From Topomyia yanbarensis (Eukaryota; Arthropoda; Insecta; Diptera; Culicidae): 64,000 nt of DNA. Every line of letters starts with the position of its first letter. Within the stretch, counting starts at the first letter, position 1. The stretch is taken from NCBI RefSeq assembly GCF_030247195.1, contig NC_080672.1:29209906-29273905 (forward strand), written 5' to 3'. The translations under genes were made by a program, and so were the position numbers. The notes beneath the pieces are model-generated. The model worked only from the letters and a program-made list of their open reading frames with translations. It made no database searches and had not been told where the DNA came from. Of this stretch, positions 1-11,109 are shown in pieces.

Positions 1-764
1 TATAACAATACCTAATAAATATCATTGCTGCGCATTATCACTCTCAATATTTTTATTCTGGTCCCCGAATGACCCTTGGCAACCGAAATATTCCGTCCTG
101 TTCGTAGAATTACTCTTACCAATTATATATAATTGGCAAAAGTTTTTCCACGAACCACATATGCACAACATGCTTTTGTCCCAACATTAGCTCTGCCATA
201 AGGAGAGTTTCCCAAAACACACTGTTTGCTTTTCTTTCTACCTTGGTAGGTCTCTCAACTGGAACTCACGTCCAATTTGTCAACGGACGTATTCATTGTC
301 ACACTTCGACACTTTATTGCCCGACCTAATAACGGGAATTGATTCTGATGATTACACACACTTTAATGGAACCTAGCATCAAATATTGACTATGGTTGAC
401 AAGCGTCTGTTAAGACAGTGAAGTGTTTTCTGGTCAATTCAATAGCTTTCATACAATGCAAGCAGGTTCTGTTTTAATTTACATTTGTTCATCGGGGCCA
501 AACAGTAACGGTGCTCCAAACCAGTAGTCCTTCCTTAGTATGGATTAACCTAGGGTGGTTCCAATTTATCGAAATCTGGTAAATATAAAATGATGTAATT
601 TTATACATTTGTTTGTTAATCTTCAGTCCAATCTGAATACCATCGTAAAAAAAATCATCCCCTTATAGCTCTTTAAGGGGTTATATATGTTGAGATGCGG
701 GAAAAAAGGAACAAGTTTGAATCTTTGTAAATTTATGTCGCTATATTTTTATGAAATAGGGAAA
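1..764. other. AT-rich stretch, no gene seen
   Basis: I see no credible coding region, RNA gene or inverted repeat here. The sequence is AT-rich and full of stops in all frames. It may be unique intergenic or intronic DNA, or old repeat decayed past recognition. Confidence 0.5.
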
Positions 765-1507
765 CTGGGGGTAATACGGACATATTAAGGAAATACTGAA
801 ATATAACATAGTAAGCGCATGTTTTTGTCAACATGTAATACTCTATGTTGTAGCTCCATATGTTGGCTTTCGAGTGTCCAGAGGGATTATTGTACAAAAA
901 TCAATAAGTATTATTTTTTAAAGAATTAGAAAACGAAGAAATATCTGCACTTTTTCCAGACTGCGGGTGAAACGGACATATGGTGGGGGTAAGACGGACA
1001 TGTTTCAGAAAACACAAAATATTATAATTTACTATTTCTAACGGTTGTTTTGAATAAATTATGGTTCTCCTTAATATATATGTTCAATTCGAGGTGAAAA
1101 ATAACGTTTTGGGGTACGATTTAGAGTTGAAGCAAATGATGTTTTTTCTAATATCGTTTTTGCCGTTGTCATAAAGAGAGCTATACAATCAGCTATACAA
1201 TCAATCACAATCACTTATACAAAACTGGAAAGTTATATATTAAAAGCGTTATTGGTAACATCAGCTCCTGGATTAAACAGCCAGAATATGAGACTTGCAC
1301 AAAGTCGTCTACCTTTTCCATGTTCTAGGAATTCCGTATTTAACCTCGATTACATTAACGTAAATCCTGCAGTCTACTGCATGTGAAACTTCAGCTAACT
1401 GAATGGTTCTCCACGTTTGACTGCTAGAATTTCGTTTCTACATGCGATACATTCATATAAGGATGAATCAACAGAATTAATCAAGACCGTCCGTCTTGCC
1501 CCACCAG
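765..1507. mobile_element. Possible TIR element, about 740 bp
   Basis: The left end reads CTGGGGGTAATACGGAC. The reverse complement of the right end reads CTGGTGGGGCAAGACGGAC. These look like imperfect terminal inverted repeats. A third copy of the motif, GGTGGGGGTAAGACGGAC, lies inside near position 985. No transposase is visible and no clear target duplication was identified, so this is a tentative nonautonomous element. Confidence 0.35.
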
Positions 1508-1718
1508 TGCACATATTTTTAAACGTTTGTACTTATTCACTCATAAATCAACTTACCTGTTATTTTCCACGAAGATGTCACCTAAGAGTTACTTTATCAA
1601 AACAAAGGAAAAAATCCGCAAAACAAATTAATTTTTTATCGATAAACCTTAAAATCTGAAACATGAAAATTACATCCGTAAGAAGCTGCACTACTGATTA
1701 TCAATATTTGCTTAAATT

Positions 1719-1757
1719 GTACTAACTCCTCGAAAAAAATGTACTAACTCCTCGAAA
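1719..1757 (+). repeat. 18-bp tandem duplication before an R1-type LINE end
   Basis: TGTACTAACTCCTCGAAA occurs at 1719-1736 and again at 1740-1757, immediately before the first recognisable LINE codon. It could be a slippage product or a rearranged target duplication at the 5'-truncated LINE. Confidence 0.7.
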
Positions 1758-1988
1758 GGTAGGTGGACCCACCGGCTGATACCTAACATATCGAGCTGGG
1801 TGGGTAGACCCCATGGGGAAATTCACTTCCATCTGATACAATTCCTGTCAGGCCATGGCTGCTTCCGACAGTACCTCCACAGGTTCGGGCACGCGGAGGT
1901 CCCCGTCTGCCCTGACTGCCCAGGTGTCGACGAAACAAACATGCTGAGGCAGGTTTGGCGCAGCGACTGGCAACCGCGTAAGGGGTAA
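1758..1988 (+). pseudogene. R1-clade ORF2 C-terminal fragment with Cys/His motif
   Basis: Translation from 1758 gives a tail beginning GRWTHRLIP. It continues with GHGCFRQYLHRFGHA and then the VCPDC part of the C-terminal zinc-finger-like motif found downstream of the reverse transcriptase in R1/LOA-type elements. The family normally continues with a further His and Cys, but this copy departs from it after VDET and stops at 1986-1988, implying a deletion or frameshift. It has no start codon of its own and is not a cellular gene. The family assignment is from recognition of the motif, not from a search. Confidence 0.8.
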
Positions 1989-2508
1989 ACCCAGCCACCC
2001 CGAAGCAAGGCAGGGCAGAAGAGTGAGTGTAAAGGCGTATATGTGGACTGCCTCATGCCAAGATGGGAGGGTCGTAGTGTAGTATGTTGGGACTTCGCTA
2101 TTGATACCTCGTGGCGTGGAAGAGGAAGGGTGAGTATCTCAGTCAGCCTCACGCGGTATGTTAGGGGTGAGCACAAAAGTAAGCCTCGCATGGCGTGATA
2201 GAGGTGAGCACAAAAGTAAGCCTCATGTGGAGTGTTAGAGAGTGAATCAGGGTTTGACAGAGCAAGCACCCAAGTAAGCCTCATATAGGATGTATGAACG
2301 CGTAAGCGAGAGTGAGTGATTACTTCAAGTACAGCCATCCCCCAGAAGTAATAGCGAGAGGTAGTCCCTGGGGGAACGATGGCGGTGCCTAATGGAGTTT
2401 AGTCGGTAGTGGTGTCCACTATGAGAGCCCGACACTCCAGTACACCCCGTGTGGTAGCTTGGCATCTACTAATGCACGTGCGTAAATTGTATTCTCCATT
2501 GTAAAAAA
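1758..2508 (+). mobile_element. 5'-truncated R1-clade LINE: ORF2 C-terminus and 3' UTR
   Basis: This is the tail of a non-LTR retrotransposon. It starts in the ORF2 C-terminal region, runs through a 3' UTR with degenerate tandem units containing GTGAGCACAAAAGTAAGCCT (2167 onward), and ends in a short A-run near 2502-2508. The open frame lacks the reverse transcriptase, so the copy is dead on arrival by 5' truncation, the usual outcome for LINE insertions. The same ORF2 tail occurs in degraded form near 28.9 kb. Confidence 0.8.
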
Positions 2509-3409
2509 ACGGCCGGGATTTTTAGAGTGATCCTTTCTATATGAGAAACGCAAAAAACATGAAAATTAGTGCTATGCTATATTTTTGTGTTTTAGTTTTA
2601 AGGGATTTTCGTCAAGCCGGCGCTAATCTATTCCGACAAAAAGTTAGTGTCGGTTTCTGATGAGGCGAAGCTGAAACGCAACTGTGTAAGAATGAAAATT
2701 AGCCAAGCACAGTCGCCATATTGGACCCGCCATTTTGAATTTTACATTTCTGACGTCAAAATCAAAATCAGCAACCCCCAAAAACCTAAAGCTGAAAATA
2801 ACATTATAAACAACGAGAAAATCGCTTAGCAAAGGGTTAAGCGGAATTTAAACTAAATAATTGAATTTGTGAAGTTAAATGCTGATGAAATACTATCTCT
2901 GATAGTCGACACTAAGCTACCAAGGCGAATTTGCGAATAAATAGTAAAAAGGCGTCTTTTAATATTTAATATTTGGTTATATTATAAAAGAAACGCTTTT
3001 TTTCTAAAGATAAGTATACCTGAATCGAAAACAGGCTAAACTAAACACACACTAATAAAATCGTTTATTAAAACTAACAAACGATACCGAGTTGATGGCT
3101 GAAAACCATAGTAAGAATGTTGATAGATTCTATCATCTAATATAAAATTTGTAGTAAAAAAAGTTACAGTTCGCTAAAGTACGTTGAAATGATATCAAAT
3201 TTGAGCTCAGCGACTTCAAATTCACTTAAATAGCTATAGGACGAATTTCTTAAAAAAATGTGTATGTCGGATAAAGAGAATATAGATCAAAGGGGAGGGA
3301 AGGAGGGGGGGGGTATGTAGAAAGATGTGCTGTGAGAGGAAGTTGAGAGAGGGTTGATGGAGCATGCAACACCCAACCGCTTATTATACCCTCCATTTGA
3401 GATTTGGTT
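2509..3409. other. Repeat-like, non-coding stretch with purine/G tract
   Basis: No gene is supported. The opening, with TTTCTATATGAGAAACGC near 2535, resembles the terminal motif of the repeat ending near 4067. A stretch at 2641-2829 is open on both strands (60-62 codons), but neither frame resembles a protein I know. A purine-rich tract with a run of G lies near 3290-3313. Confidence 0.45.
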
Positions 3410-4067
3410 TATCAAAAACGGTTCAGTCATCATCGAGTAATCCTATATGGCCGCAATAACCAACCTGTAACTCCGGAACCAAATATCAGATATGAGTGAA
3501 ATTCAATGGCAGTCCATGGGAGTATTGTATCTTTCATTTGAAACCAAGTTTATGAAAATGGGTAAGAATTCTTTGAGAAAAGGTGTGACATTAACTTAGC
3601 GACTTGGAAAGTACCCGGGGGTAATAAGAACCGTCATAGGTGGCCAATGTGGTCAAAGCTGCTTAGAATGATCATTAGTAACCTAAATCCGCAAATTCGG
3701 GTTATGTTGCACCCTTTTCAATATGATTTATATCATTTGGACATCATTGCGTTACCTTTTAATATGGGAATTGGCTGGGTGACCGCGCTCTTCAACCCGT
3801 AACTCCGGAACCGGAAGTCCGATCGACAAAAAAATTCAATTGTAGCTTATGGGAGCGTTATACCTTTCATTTGAAATCAAGTTTGAGCGATTCGGCTCAG
3901 CCATCTCTGAGAAAAATGAGTGAGTTTTGAAAACACACACACACATACAGACATTTGTCAATTTCGACGAACTGAGTCAAATGGTATATGAGACTCGGCC
4001 CTCCGGACCTCTGTTAAAAAGTCGGTCTCAGAGTGATTGCATATCCTCTCTATACGAGAAAGGCAAA
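3410..4067 (+). repeat. Dispersed repeat with repeated AACTCCGGAACC units
   Basis: Two related sub-blocks each contain a variant of TGTAACTCCGGAACC followed by a stretch ending in CTTTCATTTGAAA (about 3467-3545 and 3797-3875). The 3' end has a short CA-rich run, an ACTCGGCCCTCCGGACCTC block, and a terminal CTCTATACGAGAAAGGC. I recognise this as a very common kind of mosquito dispersed repeat but cannot name the family safely. No protein is encoded. Confidence 0.6.
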
Positions 4068-6630
4068 AAGAGTTCGTAAATGGAGGTTTTAGTGTAATGG
4101 GACTCGACCCTCAGGACCTCGGAAAAAGTTCTCAATGTTTGGGCGTATTTTTCTTTTGTAAGTAAATTAAAACTAATATTTACAACACTAACGACGAAAT
4201 CCTACGCAGGTTTTTGAGCATCTACATTTAAAATTTGGAAATAACTTCATATTGATAGCCCACGGTCTACTCATCATGTTTAATATTCCAAACATTACCG
4301 ATTTCTAGGCTGAAACCTTAATGGAAGATGATCAAACCTATAAACAGCTCCAATCTGTGCGAAATATGGCATCATAAAAACGCCCGACAGCTGCAGCGTC
4401 GTTTCTTATCCTACAATGCGCGTTTTAATCCTGCGAGTAATTGCCTTCAAGCCCGGACCAGCCGCCGTCTCGGGCAGCAAATCCTCAGTTTTTGGCGGGC
4501 GCGGGTAGCCAACAGTAGCGCAGATTTATTGCCTTATTTAGTTTACGCTGATGGATGGACTTGGCTACGAGCCGTTAGCAAATTAAGCTCATCAGTGCCC
4601 CCGCAGTTATGCTACGGGATCCGTTCCGAGACCAAACGTCAGCACAATTGCAACCGACTACTACAAATTGCTTGTAATATTTTTCGCCCTGCCGCTGTGG
4701 GAAGCAAATTTTAAATTCCGAGCCTTGTCCATTTGCATTTTCCTTCCTGTACGTTCGACCCTGCGCCGCTCCTGACCAACAGCACCCTAATTGCCGCACC
4801 GGGGGCTGGAAGATAACGCAATTGACCTTTTCCCCGCCCAATCGTTTCGAGATTCCGAGAGCCTGCTGCTGAAGGCGGTTTGCTACGGGTAATAAATTTC
4901 ATTGATAAACATTGGCTCTGCGGAATCGAAAAGACCATCACAAACGAACCGTGGACAAGCCCGGGGAGATTTAGACCAGCAGGGAAGCCAGATTTGAGTA
5001 ATGATCGCGATGTGTCTTGGGATATCTCTTTATCGTTAGACTCATAACTGGCGGACGCCGGGCCATTTTCAATGCGATAATAAAAATTTAAAAGATTGAT
5101 AGATTAATGTGCTGTTTTCGTGATAATCGCAGCGAATTGTAAAAACTATCAACACTGAATCGACTTGTTGTTGGTATACGGAATGCTTTTTTATCTTCAT
5201 GTACTGCAGCATGGCAAAAAGCTGCAGATGCGGAAGCCATAAACTAGTTTCTTTTTCCATTTGTACAGCTCATCGTACACATCTATTCCAAGTTTGGATT
5301 GTTTCCAAGAATCTCTCGTTCACAGAGGATTTTTTAGGGGAATTGTTCCTGTGACTCCTCCTGATGATTTATGTTCTAGAAAGCCCGGAATAATTTATGA
5401 ACAGGTTATCAAAAAGAACTGATGAATCCAATCTGAGTATAAGCCAAATTGCTACTCAAACAATTCAACCCTTGAGTTACTCACCACAATGTCCATCAAA
5501 AATTATTCCTTCAAATATAATCACGCCATCGTCGATATCGATTGTGAATGAACATTTCTGTGAAGTTGCCGCGTACACGCCCACCCGCTAAATTCTATTT
5601 TTACATCTGTGCTGCTCATATATATTCCGAGCCAGGCCCACCACTACCACCACCACCCACTACCGACAGTCATTATTCTCTGTCGATAATCTTCCTTCCC
5701 CGGCTAAAAAGACCGTTCAATAAACATCACTTTTGTATATGAAGCCACTCGACGATTGTCCACCTAAAAATAATCTACGCGAAATCGATCTGCGCTTTTC
5801 CTGGCAGAAACACATCGATTGTCTACTCCTCCCAAACGCCTCCCGACGATAAATACTGATGATGGCTACTGCTGCAATATAGTCGACCATAGCAAATCGA
5901 TACCCTTGAAAGGAAAGTCACTCAGTTGGTTTCATTTCTTGCCCTAATCCAACTGTCCGATGGGACGAACTTCATCGAAGGAGGAAAACACAGAGAGTCC
6001 AGCCGGACGACAAAGTGTTGAAATATTGATAAGATTTCCGGTGAAAGTTCGTTTCACGCGTCACACCCAAATGAGAAGGGAATACCGAAGCACGACGACG
6101 GCGATGACGACGACGACGACCGGCAGCGGCGAGCGAAATGATGACCACCCATTAGGAAGAGACGTATACATGCTATGTTTAGAATCGGTAGAAAGACGGG
6201 CATATCGTGTTGAAAATTTAATCAAAAAGGCGTAAGGCCGGTGAAATGATGCCCATCAGTCAGCATTTTCCGTCGGACTGTAACTGACGTTAGCGGCGCC
6301 CAGTCTCCGGGGTGATGCTATAGAATTTATTTCAATTTCTTTTTAATGACTTTCTCTTAACCGCGATGGCGAAATTTCACAGTGACTAAGATGATGTTTC
6401 AGTTTGTATACACGGTAAATGGGATCTGCTTATAAATAAGGTACTGGGGTAGTATCAAAAAAGTTGGCATTAATTTACCAACTAATTGCTGAAAAACAAG
6501 AAAAATAATATTAGTTTATCTTTAGCCAGAATAAAGCTAGCCTTAATTTGCAATCTCAATTCCCAAAAGGGAAAATTAGATTAAACCAATTCGCGCATTA
6601 AGGACACAAAACCTAACTTAAATTAAGTAG
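4068..6630. other. Apparently unique DNA, no supported gene
   Basis: This 2.5-kb stretch is more GC-balanced than its surroundings and shows no internal repeats beyond a short trinucleotide run. Open frames of 128 codons (4328-4714, plus), 88 codons (4575-4841, minus) and 91 codons (5960-6235, plus) lack recognisable domains. At 4108 there is a partial echo (CTCAGGACCTCGG) of the preceding repeat. It could be intron, regulatory DNA or an exon of a host gene; the sequence alone does not decide. Confidence 0.45.
6091..6122 (+). repeat. Imperfect ACG trinucleotide repeat
   Basis: A short run of (ACG)n interrupted once by GCGATG. It is translated only as low-complexity Thr/Met in the surrounding open frame. 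Confidence 0.85.
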
Positions 6631-6929
6631 TGTTTTTTTGTGTTTAGAATTCATCTCGTCAGTAACTGGCACCATCTGGATGTCTAGTTAGACGATGTAT
6701 CTAAACTAGTACCCAAATTAGCACTAGTTAGACACAAAAAAAATCCAAACAGTTCACACGACATATGTAAACGTCAAAAGTAACTGAAATCGTCCCGAGT
6801 GATGTCCCGGGAAGCAAGTACAGAAACTCTGGTTTGCTGACGAGAAAGCGAAAACGAACTATTGTTAGATACATCGCCACCCAGGTGGTGCTAGTTACTG
6901 ACGAGATGAATTCGAAACACAAAAAAACA
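6631..6929. mobile_element. MITE with about 60-bp inverted termini
   Basis: The left end TGTTTTTTTGTGTTTAGAAT continues with CATCTCGTCAGTAACTGGCACCA. It is mirrored at the right end, which closes with GTTACTGACGAGATGAATTC and then GAAACACAAAAAAAC. The interior contains no transposase. The TCGTCAGTAACTGGCACC core recurs in elements at 15.5 kb and 59.6 kb, so this is a local family. No clear target duplication could be read. Confidence 0.85.
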
Positions 6930-7936
6930 ATAGCTTTACTTGTTAAGTTAGTATCAGAATTATAATATAGGGCATTTGAATTTCTCTTGATAGTAGGGTT
7001 ATCAGATATTTTTAATATATAATATATAGATTAAAATGCCTGTATTTACTTGGTAGACCAAAAATAATAAAAAAAAATTGATGCGCATTGATGAGCTGAA
7101 ATATGCATTTAAAAATATATTTTGAAAGGCACGAATATGTATCTCAGCTTCATAAGCAATACAAACGAAGTAAAAATGTTAATCGATGGTTTACCGAAGT
7201 TATACCATATATATTTGCCCTATGTGTGGGTGTGTTAACCACCCTATCTTCCACTGGCCGACAGCGATTTACAGAAAAAAACTACAAGGGGCAGCCCTAT
7301 GGGGTTGCACGAACTGTAGACGTAGGACGATTTCTTAGTACATTTAGAGTAATAATAAATCAAATATATTTCTTACGTATAGTTTAAGCACAACCAATCA
7401 ACATCGAACACACCGTGTTTGCAAATGGAGCTCGAATGTACAAACGATTTTGTGATCGAGATCGTACATAAATGTGTACCGGAAACGAACACAACACAAA
7501 AGAAAGCATAGTGTTTGAACGGACAAGCTCAGTCGCGTGTTGGACGGCACTGGGTAGCGTACCTCCACAGCCAGTGTAACGGACTTCTAACTCAGCTACA
7601 CTAGCTGTGAAAATACACAGCGCAGTGATCTGCTCCGCCTGCCGTTCAACAGGCAACTAAGCTTATCCGGCCAAATCCGTTCCTTAAATAGTCGATGATG
7701 ACGTCATTCATAGAAGCGTACCGCGCTAGGTACAAAAATCTGTCGTGCCGGATTTGGGAAGCACTATTTTATGTGTGTAAATGCGCGATATTTTGACTAG
7801 CTTGCACATTATTAAAATTTTTAATGCCATGATATCAAAAATCTTTGGGTTTATCTATTGAAATCTATTCTTAGAAGCATTTCGAGGCGACATGTGCAAA
7901 AAAATTGAAAATTCATCGTGACATGGCTGAATTATA
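6930..7936. other. Non-coding stretch, no gene seen
   Basis: AT-rich from 6930 to 7100. Open frames of 94 codons (7103-7387, plus) and 90 codons (7384-7656, minus) have no recognisable domain. A perfect TGACGTCA palindrome, CRE-like by motif only, lies near 7700. Confidence 0.4.
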
Positions 7937-8259
7937 TAGGGTGATGAGCCTATTTGCGCCATGTTTCTATTATCACCCTACCCATTTGAAGCCGTTGGTT
8001 AGAGCAGTGTCTGCCATCTTTTTTCAACGCATTGAGTCAAATGGTAGGGCAACAATAGGGGCACTCGATTCGAATTTTCATTGTGCTCAAACACGAGAAT
8101 TTTACTGTTTTCAACGCATTTGTGTTTTTATATTGGTGCTTAATAACGAAGCAAAGCGGTTGATGTAAATTTTTACGCATTCCATTGATTGTAAGGCAAG
8201 ACATTGCCGAATTAGTGAGGCACCTTGCTTAGTATAATGAGAATAGGCTCATCACCCTA
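7937..8259. mobile_element. MITE with TAGGGTGATGAGCCTATT termini
   Basis: The left terminus TAGGGTGATGAGCCTATT is repeated in inverse at the right terminus, AATAGGCTCATCACCCTA, an 18-bp match. A further inverted ATCACCCTA occurs inside at 7972-7980. An 87-codon frame overlaps the element but is not transposase-like. Confidence 0.8.
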
Positions 8260-8395
8260 CGTTTTAAATTGGACCATTACATACAATTTTTGTAGAATTT
8301 GCAAAGTAAACCCCTACATCGAAAAGTTGTCTCCATGTATTTATTAACATACATGCAAATGACTGGGTTTATGAAATTATGCTATAGTAGCTTTG

Positions 8396-8581
8396 TTATG
8401 TCAAATAACTAATTCAATTGTTCAGCAATGTTGAAGCTTATACAATTTTGCACAAGTTTCTCGCTTACTACTAAGTATGGATATTTTGCTTTTAAAAAAA
8501 GATATATTCAATTTTCCGAATTGCAATGTGTAGCAAAACACTGACGTAAATGGTTTTGCGGGGTACATTTATACCCCAAAC
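8396..8581 (+). repeat. Diverged copy of the piggyBac-type element interior
   Basis: This block aligns with about 55843-56029. Both have GCTATAGTAG, TTATGTCAAATAAC, TTGTTCAGCAAT and TTTCTCGCTTACTA in the same order, then a GTAAA-GGTTTTG-GGGGTACATTTATACCCC block like the subterminal repeat of the 55.2-kb element. The matching end (TAGCTCTGCGGTACAAATGTACCC, about 9514-9537) lies almost 1 kb away, suggesting one decayed copy later filled by other insertions. Confidence 0.65.
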
Positions 8582-8684
8582 AAGCTTTAAGGTTCAAAGA
8601 ACTTTCGGAGAGCGTCTACACGAATTGAACGCTTGATAGTATGCGTTGGAAAAAATGCGTTCAACTTTGTTGCCGGTTTATCCA

Positions 8685-9011
8685 TATAAAGCATTTATTA
8701 AACTCTAAAAGAAGAATATCAGTAGATTAATTAGATTATCACGATTCAAATCATGCAAAATAGTTGGTGGAATAACAATTAACCGGGCGGAATGGTGCTT
8801 TTGAAAAAGTGGCGGTGATTTTTCGTCACACCACCACACTGTGCCGGGGCACGCAACACAACTGCGTAGTGAAAAAACCACAGCCACTTTTTCAAAAGCA
8901 CCATACCGCCCGGCCAATTGTTTTTCAACCAACTATTTTTCACAATTTGAATCCTGATAATCTAATAAATTGACTGATTTTCTTCTTTTAGAGATTAATG
9001 CATGCTTTATA
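8685..9011. mobile_element. Small fold-back element, about 140-bp arms
   Basis: The sequence from TATAAAGCATTTATTAA through GGGCGGAATGGTGCTTTTGA to about 8830 is repeated inverted from about 8870 to 9011, with roughly 50 bp of loop. Arms match at about nine positions in ten by eye. No coding capacity. Confidence 0.85.
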
Positions 9012-9019
9012 AGGGGCCA

Positions 9020-9125
9020 CTCATAAATGACGTAGCATTTTGGGCGGTAGGGAGGGTATACCAAATTTGTGACGAAGTGTGACGACGGGGAGGGTAGGGT
9101 CAGAAGTTGTGCGACGTAGCATTAA
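9020..9125. repeat. Partial MITE related to the element at 11358
   Basis: Starts with CATAAATGACGTAGCATTTT and ends near GCGACGTAGCATTA, with a G-rich GTGTGACGACGGGG block between. The same termini and the same GTGTGACGACAGGG block are in the complete element at 11358-11697. Confidence 0.6.
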
Positions 9126-9159
9126 GTTTAAAATTCATTGTTTAGAGAAAACAATTTAA

Positions 9160-11109
9160 TCCTCCTCCATTCCCAAGAGAAATGAATTTAAATTCAAACA
9201 AGTTACTTTTAATGCGGTTTTTCATGAGGTAAATTTTACGATTCGCGGAATTGCAAATTCACAAAAATACGAAAAGATTTTGTATGCGGATTTAACTTGC
9301 TACATTAGTTAGTTAATGTTGCTAACTAGTAGACTTAGTTTGGAAGCTGAATTAAATTTTCACTTCGGATTCAACCAAACAAAATTTAGTAATTTAGATG
9401 AACTATGCTTCTTAGAATCATTGGCAGCTGCAGGATTGTGAACTGAGAGAACTTCTCTTTATGCTCCCCTTGAACAAAACTATCAACACTAACAGAATAA
9501 CAGAGACCATAAATAGCTCTGCGGTACAAATGTACCCAGAGCTATTTATATTTCTTGGGCTAATACCGCCGGCCTTGGCGTTTTTCAAACTCAATCAACT
9601 CTTTCTATGTGGAGTGCGGCAGACGGAAATCATGAGCAGTTTGAGCTCATCTGGACTATTTACTACGTTTCTATTGTGACACCAACATCTCCAAAGCATG
9701 GTCTGGTACAGGACAGCTTTGACCAGCCATCTGTTAACAGCCACCTCCGCCCTTATGGTTATTAACTGCATCCGCTTTTTTACAATTCCTAGTAGCTGCT
9801 CGCAGTCAAAACTAATAGCGTTTTCATTTTTACCTGGTGCTACACCGGTGTAGTGCAAAAAAGAGACACACTGATTACACCTATGTTTGAATGAGTGTAG
9901 CACCGACAACACCGGTGTAGTACGCTGTCAAAAATAAAAACGACATAACATTCGAGTAGTCACTGCTTGAAAAGATTTCTCTCTTTTTCTTCGCGATGCG
10001 CTGAGCTTTCGTCCTGTGGTATTGACTAATCTAAGTGCAGTTATGTTAGTGCAAAATTGAAGTGGAATTTTTGACAAATGAGGTTAAATAGGGTGGAAAA
10101 TCGTTGTGTGCGTGGTTTACTTCGTATGTCTTATATGTCCACACATATTGAAACTGTGTTGGTGTCTTAGACGACAAATAAGGCAATTGGATGTGTATTA
10201 ATGCAATAAATTGCCACACATACACTTACACAGAATACAACCATCGAACTGAAACGAAAAACGTCACTCTCGCGAAAAAGAAATCAACGTGCCTAATTTC
10301 TGCATGAAAACTTTTCAGATCGTACAAACTTGAACTACACCGAATGAAAATTTTAGTAAACTTTGCTTTCCGTACACTTTGAATACTGATTTCGACCTCA
10401 AGCACGCCAATTTTTGCAAAATTCCGCACGAGCTAGCGGAAATCAACACTGACCAGAAATTTGGTTGGGAGGTAGGTTTCGATGAAAATCGTCTGTTTTT
10501 CGAAAATTCTTAAAGTTAATGTAAATTTGATAAATTAGTGAAAGTTCAGATACAAAGTTAGTTAGGGATGCCTTTTATATTTTTATTTATAATGTGTCAA
10601 TGAAGTCAAAGAATGCAAATACAAAGTGCAGTTCTAAAGTGGAATTAATATTCAAAAACTTTTGTAACGGTCAAAATCATATAATTTCGAAATCATCGAC
10701 TTTGAAGGTTTAACAACCTCGAAGAAGCTTTTAAACGTAGAAAGCGCTTCTTTTGATATAATAATGTTGATGATTAAATCTCCTAGAAGTAATTATTCTT
10801 TAAAAAATAGTAAAGGACTGGTGTCTTCAGTAAAGTTGTTGATATTGTCATTTTAAACAATTCTGTTGAAAATATGAAGGCTATGCAAATGCAATATATC
10901 GCGATATAAAACGATGTTTAAGAAATTTCCTCAATCCAGTTCTTTTCAATAAAACTATAAAACTTCAGAGTCTACCTTGAATAGAATATGAATTTTATTG
11001 TTTATACACAGCATACGAGATTTATCAATGTTGTTTCAAAGGTTTTCTCTCATATAGTTAATTAATAGATCGCATGATTTTGGCGAAAAAAACAACTGTG
11101 CTCTGGTTG
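9160..11109. other. Mostly unrecognised non-coding DNA
   Basis: No supported gene. At 9516-9553 there is a hairpin with AAATAGCTCTG arms around a GGTACAAATGTACCC core, belonging to the piggyBac-type repeat. Between 9838 and 9922 ACACCGGTGTAGT occurs twice. Open frames of 72-105 codons are without domains. From 10500 to 11100 the DNA is AT-rich and featureless. Confidence 0.4.

Noticed and set aside
2644..2832. Overlapping 60-62-codon frames on both strands
   Set aside because: Both strands open over the same repeat-like block; no protein similarity.
4328..4714. 128-codon plus-strand frame
   Set aside because: Ser/Arg/Asn-rich, no recognisable motif, overlapped by an 88-codon minus frame; no promoter or splice context.
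7695..7712. CRE-like TGACGTCA as a regulatory site
   Set aside because: A single 8-bp motif with no promoter or gene around it; likely chance.
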